DNA from: Magicicada septendecula
Lineage: Eukaryota; Arthropoda; Insecta; Hemiptera; Cicadidae
DNA length: 64,000 bases
Reading direction: 5' to 3'
Assembly: GCA_034769895.1 (NCBI GenBank)
Contig: CM068373.1
Location: 198,690,134-198,754,133 of the forward strand
The translations under genes and the position numbers were made by a program. Position 1 is the first letter of the stretch. Each line of letters opens with the position of its first letter. The notes under the pieces were generated by a model, which searched no databases, was not told the DNA's origin, and was given only the letters and a program-made list of their open reading frames with translations. Positions 59,626-64,000 of this stretch are shown here, in pieces.

Positions 59626-60147
59626 TTAGTAATTTACCAGAAACATATTGATTATTCTAAAATCCGATACAACCCACTCGCGTAAAGCGTGTACTCTATG
59701 ATTTGTGCATATTTCCGGAAATAAGTGGTGCGTGAGACAGGCTGTTCCATGTATTGAATGTAATTGTTCGAGTTTGGGACAACCGAAATCTTCTAAATTT
59801 ATAATATTGTAATGTACGATACGCTTCTCCAGAAATCTTTTTTTTTTCAATCCTTTTACGAAAACATAGTAAGAAGGAAACGTATATTTTACTAATATCG
59901 GCACAAGATGGTCGTACGATGTGTCCCCGTCCGTCCACTCTAGACCATGGTAATAGTCCGTTAACCATCGGTTTGTCCTCATGTGTTTGTGATTCGAAAC
60001 GATTGTGCCCGCTGGAGGAACAAATATCCAATGCCTGCTGGCAAATGCGGTGACGTCCATAATGGCTAGTTCCTTAACGAGTTCGTTACCATCGTTGTCG
60101 ATGAAACAGTGAAAGTCAAGTATGACTGCTAGCTTGTCGTTGCTCAT
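59626..60147 (-). CDS. Putative nuclease-like (DnaQ/RNase H fold) protein of viral element
   Basis: The protein has 173 residues from the ATG at 60145-60147 (MSNDKLAVILDFHCF). An in-frame ATG at 60222 exists but lies within the preceding gene. The pattern VILDFHCF, then KELAIMDV, WTDGDTSYD, YYVFVKGLKKKRFL and NLEDFGCPKL, with a terminal CTNHRVHALREW, resembles the acidic-residue layout of DEDD-type exonuclease folds (Asp in LDF, Glu in KEL, Asp in LED). I infer this from pattern only and the family function is unknown to me. The start overlaps the stop of the upstream gene by ATGA, so the two are probably translated from one transcript. It is conserved-looking and unbroken. Confidence 0.65.
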   Translation of the reverse strand: MSNDKLAVILDFHCFIDNDGNELVKELAIMDVTAFASRHWIFVPPAGTIVSNHKHMRTNRWLTDYYHGLEWTDGDTSYDHLVPILVKYTFPSYYVFVKGLKKKRFLEKRIVHYNIINLEDFGCPKLEQLHSIHGTACLTHHLFPEICTNHRVHALREWVVSDFRIINMFLVNY

Positions 60148-60410
60148 CCTTTTTTCGTTACAAACAACGTGTTCGGTGACACTAGGAACGCTGCTGATCC
60201 GTCCGTCTTGCGGAACAGACAAGTTGTATGTCGTGAGACGTTCGTAAAGAATTTTTTCGGTACGTTTACTTTGTACCTTACCTGCTCGTCACGTATCACT
60301 GCAACAAATTTCTGTGTCAAAACGTCGTATACAAAAATTTCTATAGGGTACAGTACTGCGTGCTTTAAGTCGCTGCAACGCCTGTACTGGTACGGAGTTA
60401 ACAGTTCCAT
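60144..60410 (-). CDS. Small protein of unknown function, paralogue of 58864-59169
   Basis: The protein has 88 residues from the ATG at 60408-60410 (MELLTPYQYRRCSDL). The sequence LKHAVLYPIEIFVYDV, then FVAVIRDEQVRYKVNVPKKF, lines up with VMGVKYPIEELQNTEGKYGN and IQDYRESRLKYRVYLPKRY of the 58864-59169 protein: YPIE, a short variable segment, a beta-like stretch and YxVxxPKxF/Y. I infer common ancestry, with function unknown. The TGA stop (60144-60146) overlaps the ATG of the next gene. A promoter with TATA and TCAGTG stands immediately upstream. Confidence 0.65.
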   Translation of the reverse strand: MELLTPYQYRRCSDLKHAVLYPIEIFVYDVLTQKFVAVIRDEQVRYKVNVPKKFFTNVSRHTTCLFRKTDGSAAFLVSPNTLFVTKKG

Positions 60411-60439
60411 GTGTCCGTCCTCAACGCGTACTGTTCAAA

Positions 60440-60473
60440 CACTGAGGTATGCGAGATTAGTGGAGGGGGTATA
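60440..60473 (-). promoter_or_regulatory. Core promoter of the 60410 gene pair
   Basis: On the minus strand TTTTATACCCCC (TATA at 60470-60473) is followed 30 bp later by the initiator TCAGTG (A at 60443). The transcript leader would be about 30 nt. Confidence 0.55.
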
Positions 60474-60530
60474 AAAACTTCTGTCAAACGCTGTAGTCAC
60501 TATGCGATGAAATTAAAGCGTGAAAACGAA

Positions 60531-61214
60531 CTAGATATACGCTCTCATGTAAGCGGTGTTTGCGGTTCTACATAAGGGACACGTATTTAGGGTGATGGTG
60601 CAATTCACACATGTGACAAAATGTCGACAGGGAATAAGTACAACTTCAAGATTTTGCGCGTAACAAACTTTGCACAATGTATCACGATTCGAGCCCCCTT
60701 CTTCCTTTTTTATATTCTCTTTGAACGTGTCGCTGTGTTGTTCGTTCTCTGCTGCCGTTGCTGCCGCTTCTGCCGCTGCTACCGGTTCGGTAACGATGCC
60801 CAGTGCCTTGATGATAAATTTTTTATCTTTCGCTAACATTACGTAAGAGCACACAGGGAAATGACGCGCGTGTTCTGTCCAAGCATTTTCTCCACGTTCC
60901 CATTTGTTTAAACCGCCTCCACAGCAAAAACAAATCACTCTATCGTTGCATCCGCTGTAAAAGAAACCTGCTTCTGCTATTTCTTTAGGTGTTATCGTCA
61001 ACGATATAGGCCATTCTTTAAAACTCTTTAAACGGTTTTCAAAGCTTCTGTAACGCGGGTACGGGGATATGATTTTTTGAATTAAGGCGACTTGCACTTC
61101 TTTATCGTCCGGTGATAAGGACTTGATCATTGTTATCGGTTCACCGCACTGTCTGAAATAGCGGTTGTTGTTGTTGGGATTGTTATCGTCATCCTCGCGA
61201 TCGTTTGAAAGCAT
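60531..61214 (-). CDS. iap: BIR-RING inhibitor of apoptosis protein (IAP)
   Basis: This is a 227-residue IAP, the class that blocks caspases or their activators and carries ubiquitin-ligase activity. The start is the ATG at 61212-61214 (MLSNDREDDD), about 40 nt after a TCAGTG initiator; the frame is open upstream to 61337 but that stretch crosses the promoter. One BIR domain: RLKSFKEWP, then GFFYSGCNDRVICFCCGGGL, with zinc ligands in CFCC, HARHFPVC (C-x2-C-x16-H-x6-C). An Ala/Glu-rich linker follows. The C-terminal RING is CKVCYAQNLEVVLIPCRHFV with CVNC and CPLC (C3HC4 pattern complete). IAPs are best known from insects and baculoviruses. Here it sits inside a Polinton-type gene block on the same strand, which suggests a captured host gene. 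There are no introns and no lesions. Confidence 0.9.
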   Translation of the reverse strand: MLSNDREDDDNNPNNNNRYFRQCGEPITMIKSLSPDDKEVQVALIQKIISPYPRYRSFENRLKSFKEWPISLTITPKEIAEAGFFYSGCNDRVICFCCGGGLNKWERGENAWTEHARHFPVCSYVMLAKDKKFIIKALGIVTEPVAAAEAAATAAENEQHSDTFKENIKKEEGGSNRDTLCKVCYAQNLEVVLIPCRHFVTCVNCTITLNTCPLCRTANTAYMRAYI

Positions 61215-61248
61215 CTTATGCGTCCTCTTGCGACTTGTGCCGATGAAA

Positions 61249-61275
61249 CACTGAGTGAAGAATAGGGGAAGGGGA
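61249..61275 (-). promoter_or_regulatory. Probable initiator region of the IAP gene
   Basis: The minus-strand initiator TCAGTGTTT (A at 61252) is shared with the 60410 promoter (TCAGTGTTTGA). Upstream, TATCCCC near 61277 is a poor TATA box, so this promoter is initiator-led. It lies 35-40 nt before the IAP start codon. Confidence 0.45.
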
Positions 61276-61342
61276 TAATAATAATAATAAGACGTTCCCC
61301 CTCCAAGGTTACGGGTATTAAGAAAATAAAAATACATGAAAA

Positions 61343-61348
61343 TTTATT
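61343..61348 (-). terminator. Polyadenylation signal after the capsid gene block
   Basis: AATAAA on the minus strand lies about 130 nt beyond the major capsid stop and just before the IAP promoter, followed by an AT-rich stretch. It would separate the capsid transcript from the IAP transcript. Confidence 0.5.
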
Positions 61349-61479
61349 ACATTTTTTTAATAAAAAAAATCACATACATATAATGCATACATAACATACT
61401 AAAAAGCAAAATTCTATTTACATCAAAAACAATAAGGAACATTCTATTTACAGCAAAAACAATAATATACAGTAATCGT

Positions 61480-62721
61480 TTAATTGTGCCTGCGCACCGT
61501 GTTGGATAACGGAGTGTACACGTTGAGCGAATCGTGCAGTATCAAGCAGTAGGCCGCGGTCTGAGCGGGGAAATTGTCCGATGACTCGAATTCCAATCTG
61601 ACGTCGACTGGTGAAGACTTGAGCGACTCGTCCTGTCTGCTACAATCGAAGACGAATAGCGGTGCTTTCGTTATGAACTCGGTCGGTGTTAGAAGTACGT
61701 TGGGTTGACTTCTATGGTAGTACGATTTTTGAAATCGTGTATACATGTCGTAAAGCAATGCGTAACGTCCGTTATCGATATCCAGGTTCAGGTTATCGTA
61801 CGGATAGCATTTGTCGTTCAGAAAGAGTCTCGCGTTGGTCATCTCGCAGTGATCGAATTCACCTGCGCGTTTCTTCAGATTGTTCTTTCTGGCTGTCTGG
61901 AAAGTGAGTACCACGTACCGTGGTTTCTCCAGTTCTGTCGTTGTTTTCACCGTCCAAGTCTGTCTGTCGGTCGTCGGTAATGCCGGGTACTCGTGCAGTT
62001 CCCAACTGCGAAACGGTAAGAATAGCGGTAGGTCCTTGCGTATGATTTCCAACAGTCGTATCCGCACTTCGTTGTTCACGTACACGAACGGAATCATCCA
62101 AGATATTTTGGTCAGTTCTATATCTGCGTTAGCGGGCGCATCCGTGGACGAGAAAAGAGCGTTAACGTCGGTGGAAGTGCGCAACAGTATCAGTTCCTGT
62201 TTCATGTTTAATATTACGTGTGTAAAATCCTCGGCGAATCCCATCAGCATCCTCAACGGTATGCAAAAGTTGAATTCACCGTTTTTGCCGGTCGGCGTTA
62301 GCTCGTTAGCTGTAGGAGCAACCCAACCGGCGTTTTGCATCGAAACAATGTCCTGCTTGCCGGCAGATAGCACGGTTTTAATAGTGGACGTGATGCCGAC
62401 GCTCTTGGTACGATCCACTTCCACACCAACCAGTTCGTAACGGATTTCTTCGAAGAGAAACGCGATCGCGTTGTTGACCTTTTTCACGTTCACGGTATTG
62501 GTGCTGGCGGTCTTTTTGTTCAACTTGCCTTCAACGTACAGGAAACTTTCCATCGGTAAAGTGAAGACTTCCTGTTGCAGGATAGGTATGCGTATCTCAT
62601 CATTATTTCCGTATCGTGACGCCGACGCGTACGGTGCGTGCGGATGATATTCGTAATGTGTTATGTTGTCTTCAAAAAATGGTCGGCGTTCGACCGATAA
62701 GACGACACCGCTGTCCGTCAT
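61480..62721 (-). CDS. Major capsid protein (double jelly-roll type) of Polinton-like virus
   Basis: The protein has 413 residues from the ATG at 62719-62721 (MTDSGVVLSVERRPF), one base after the stop of the upstream small gene. It is recognised by overall sequence character as the capsid protein widespread in insect Mavericks: EIRIPILQQEVFTLPMESFL near residue 45, then FLFEEIRYELVGVEVDR, GEFNFCIPLRMLMGF, FLPFRSWELHEYP, LEKPRYVVLTFQTAR, LFLNDKCYPYDNLNLDIDN and a C-terminal AAYCLILHDSLNVYTPLSN. Double-jelly-roll capsid proteins form trimeric capsomers. The domain assignment is from family recognition, since the fold itself cannot be seen from sequence. No stops or frameshifts. It is followed by a polyadenylation signal. 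Confidence 0.85.
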   Translation of the reverse strand: MTDSGVVLSVERRPFFEDNITHYEYHPHAPYASASRYGNNDEIRIPILQQEVFTLPMESFLYVEGKLNKKTASTNTVNVKKVNNAIAFLFEEIRYELVGVEVDRTKSVGITSTIKTVLSAGKQDIVSMQNAGWVAPTANELTPTGKNGEFNFCIPLRMLMGFAEDFTHVILNMKQELILLRTSTDVNALFSSTDAPANADIELTKISWMIPFVYVNNEVRIRLLEIIRKDLPLFLPFRSWELHEYPALPTTDRQTWTVKTTTELEKPRYVVLTFQTARKNNLKKRAGEFDHCEMTNARLFLNDKCYPYDNLNLDIDNGRYALLYDMYTRFQKSYYHRSQPNVLLTPTEFITKAPLFVFDCSRQDESLKSSPVDVRLEFESSDNFPAQTAAYCLILHDSLNVYTPLSNTVRRHN

Positions 62722-62722
62722 G

Positions 62723-62911
62723 TTACTTGTTTTTCTTGATTTTGAATCCTAGTGAAATCAGGTAGCGCCTGTTAGTTGCTGTTAACCGTGTCAACGACGA
62801 AGGTCTACTGATACCTTTACCTAAAGTGTCGTCCTCTTTTATCTTGCGGTGCGAGCCACCGTCGCCACCGCCGCTCTTCATCACCGGGGTATCGGTGAAA
62901 TAAAATCCCAT
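62723..62911 (-). CDS. Small basic virion-associated protein
   Basis: The protein has 62 residues and is Lys/Arg-rich, with a Gly/Ser-rich segment (KSGGGDGGSHRK) and a basic C-terminal helix-like end (TNRRYLISLGFKIKKNK). It is wedged between penton and major capsid genes with gaps of 5 and 1 bases. Position and charge suggest a core, cement or minor capsid component, as small basic peptides occupy similar places in related viruses. No enzymatic motif. Confidence 0.7.
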   Translation of the reverse strand: MGFYFTDTPVMKSGGGDGGSHRKIKEDDTLGKGISRPSSLTRLTATNRRYLISLGFKIKKNK

Positions 62912-62916
62912 GATTA

Positions 62917-63531
62917 CTACGCACGTTTCAGATGTATACGCGCGGTGATGACTTCGCCTTGAAAATTAACGATATCACCGTCCTGATCGTGTACGGACAC
63001 TGTAACGTTACGCAATTGTAGTACGTTAAGCGGAAAATAAATGACGTTTCTGGGCGTTTCGACTATCTTGAATCCTGGCTCGACCGTCGGGTAGAACGAG
63101 TGCAGTATATGCTCGTTTCGTCCCGCCTTGTACGAACCTTGTACAGCGTTACACCTTATTTCCAAAACGTTCACTTTGTTAATGTTTACAGGCGCGTCCG
63201 ACGTGTGTAATATATACGCTTCTAACTTGCGTTTCTTGGAAAAACCCAACATGGTACCGATTGTGTGTTCCGTACTCCCGAAATCGATCTCGTATGAACA
63301 ATAAAGTTCGCATTTCAGTGTATTATTATTGGGTCGTAGAGCAAATTTCGGGTCTAATAGCGCTTTCTTCAGGCACGTTTCGATATCACTGATTTCGTAC
63401 ACACCAGTCGGTATTTTGACAAGTTCTAAAGTTTTACGTGGTCCTTTTAGTACGGGAAAGACGTTGTTTCTTCCGCTTTCCACGTTCGGTATAGAGTTGT
63501 ACGTGGTAAAACCCAGTAGTCCCCGTACCAT
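62917..63531 (-). CDS. Penton-like minor capsid protein, main open part
   Basis: This is the 204-residue open part of the minor capsid protein that should form the capsid vertices (single jelly-roll in relatives). Features include GLLGFTTYNSIPNVE near the N-terminus, PTGVYEISDIETCL, NNNTLKCELYCSYEIDFGS, TMLGFSKKRKLEA, LHTSDAPVNINKVNVLEI and VTVSVHDQDGDIVNFQGE. The ATG at 63529-63531 is probably not the native start. A further N-terminal segment lies upstream in another frame (63542-63619), and the natural start would be 8 bases after the protease stop. Thus the gene seems to carry two nearby frameshifts at its 5' end. It could be translated in truncated form. Confidence 0.75.
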   Translation of the reverse strand: MVRGLLGFTTYNSIPNVESGRNNVFPVLKGPRKTLELVKIPTGVYEISDIETCLKKALLDPKFALRPNNNTLKCELYCSYEIDFGSTEHTIGTMLGFSKKRKLEAYILHTSDAPVNINKVNVLEIRCNAVQGSYKAGRNEHILHSFYPTVEPGFKIVETPRNVIYFPLNVLQLRNVTVSVHDQDGDIVNFQGEVITARIHLKRA

Positions 63532-63541
63532 TCACCGTCTG

Positions 63542-63619
63542 TCAGTTTAAGCGGCGGAAAAAGTCACAAACCAGTCCGCTCGGATCCGTTCCCGTGACGG
63601 TGACCGTAAGCGAAGACAT
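63542..63619 (-). pseudogene. N-terminal fragment of the penton-like gene, shifted frame
   Basis: It starts at the ATG at 63617-63619 (MSSLTVTVTGTDPSG), 8 bases after the protease stop, and runs 25 codons to a TGA at 63542-63544. Between about 63555 and 63525 the coding sense moves through a middle frame before joining the main open part, which implies two small indels. The beta-strand-like threonine/valine pattern suits the first strand of a capsid jelly roll. I describe the breaks only; the joined product is not given. Confidence 0.65.
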
Positions 63620-63627
63620 CTTGTCGT

Positions 63628-64000
63628 TTACTGATCGTCCGATGTCAAAAACTCCAAACATAAATGTCCGCAGACGACTGTGTCCGACGGTTGTTTCCGT
63701 GTGTAATTGTAACGAACGTCGGTCACGTTCGATCCAAAGTACCGTATTAGCTCGACAGGAGGGCGCAGATTGCCGAATCCGTCAAAGTACATGACTCTGT
63801 TGCCTCGCTTCTTATAGCATACCCAGTGCGTGCCCGGTCCGGTAGCGTCGTCCAGATTCACGATCGCGCTTTCGTTCTCCCACGGTGATGTACTAGGAAG
63901 TGCGTCGCGCTTGTACACGCCTCTGAAATAAGGTACACGCAATCGTTTCGTGTACTCGTACAGATCTCGATCGGACAACGGACGCACGGGTATTTTGATT
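63628..64000 (-). CDS. Adenain-like cysteine protease, 5' end beyond window
   Basis: This is a maturation protease of the adenovirus-protease (C5/Ulp1-like) type that would process capsid precursors. The frame is open to the last base on the right. The GTG at 63985 is not a plausible start, since coding residues (KIPVRPL) continue upstream, so the gene begins past 64000. Active-site elements are visible: GPGTHWVCYKK (His), VMYFDGFGN (Asp), then KQPSDTVVCGHLCLEFL (Gln and nucleophilic Cys in CGHLC). The leading YFRGVYKRDALP segment is the usual approach to the His region in this family. It stops at 63628-63630, 8 bases before the penton N-terminal ATG. Confidence 0.88.
   Translation of the reverse strand, partial: IKIPVRPLSDRDLYEYTKRLRVPYFRGVYKRDALPSTSPWENESAIVNLDDATGPGTHWVCYKKRGNRVMYFDGFGNLRPPVELIRYFGSNVTDVRYNYTRKQPSDTVVCGHLCLEFLTSDDQ

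Larger units (their letters stand above)
58407..64000 (-). mobile_element. Polinton/Maverick-type (adintovirus-like) endogenous viral element, partial
   Basis: This is a compact, intronless, same-strand gene block with an adenain-like protease, a penton-like and a major capsid protein, a small basic protein, an IAP, a nuclease-like protein and two related small proteins. Protease plus two capsid proteins is the morphogenesis module of Polintons and related midsize DNA viruses. DNA polymerase B, integrase and the packaging ATPase are not in the window, and the protease ORF is still open at base 64000, so the element continues to the right. No terminal inverted repeat could be tested. The left edge is uncertain; the repeat arrays at 55.7-58.4 kb may belong to it. 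Confidence 0.8.

Noticed and set aside
60148-60222. Longer version of the nuclease-like ORF starting at 60222
   Set aside because: It overlaps the upstream gene by 25 codons without conserved character, and the ATG at 60147 forms a typical ATGA stop-start overlap.
61215-61337. N-terminal extension of the IAP up to 61337
   Set aside because: It is translated through an AT-rich repeat (poly-Tyr) and the initiator region. The start at 61214 fits better.
1-64000. Search by eye for tRNA and rRNA genes
   Set aside because: No cloverleaf with A and B boxes and no rRNA-like conserved block was seen. The only tRNA-related sequence is the retrotransposon primer site.

Overview
This is arthropod nuclear DNA, most likely insect. 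It is AT-rich, has almost no host coding sequence, and is filled with animal transposable elements of several classes, each in a different state of decay. I found no host protein-coding gene, tRNA, rRNA or CRISPR array. Several 2-9 kb stretches show only AT-rich non-coding DNA.

Left part (1-25.4 kb). A near full-length Jockey-type non-LTR retrotransposon lies at 2792-7433, bounded by a perfect 14-bp target-site duplication, but both ORFs carry nonsense and frameshift lesions. After a long empty stretch, which holds one strong hairpin (12691-12749) and one reverse-transcriptase tail remnant, comes a Helitron of the Rep-helicase-endonuclease type (19478-24950). It reads as one long polyprotein broken by two stops and three frameshifts, and its HUH nickase motif has lost one histidine. 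A 297-bp TA-flanked MITE with a central palindrome follows at 25064-25360.

Middle part (25.4-39.6 kb). This is mostly non-coding. It holds three more remnants of the C-terminal tail of non-LTR endonuclease/reverse transcriptases and a 65-bp minisatellite.

LTR retrotransposon block (39.6-55.1 kb). A young, apparently intact Ty3/gypsy element occupies 39652-51104. It has about 2.97-kb LTRs that differ by roughly a dozen bases plus one 13-bp unit, a 4-bp TAGC duplication, a primer-binding site matching initiator tRNA-Met, and intact gag and pol. Gag and pol are joined by a textbook -1 frameshift signal (slippery A AAA AAC followed by a stem-loop). It seems to have inserted into or beside an older, truncated, minus-strand gypsy element (pol remnant 52596-55140).

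Right part (55.1-64.0 kb). A GC-rich repeat tract and several families of AT-rich tandem repeats (including 28-bp iterons) lead into a compact, intronless, all-minus-strand block of virus-like genes of the Polinton/Maverick (adintovirus-like) type. From right to left these are an adenain-like cysteine protease (cut by the window edge), a penton-like minor capsid protein, a small basic protein, a double-jelly-roll-type major capsid protein, a BIR-RING inhibitor of apoptosis (IAP), a small protein overlapping a putative nuclease-like protein, and a second small protein related to the first. Genes abut or overlap by a few bases, and three transcription units share a TCAG initiator, in two cases with a TATA-like box 30 bp upstream. 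The polymerase, integrase and packaging ATPase expected of such an element are not in the window and may lie to the right. The main questions are whether this viral unit is complete and expressed, and what its IAP and paralogous small proteins do.
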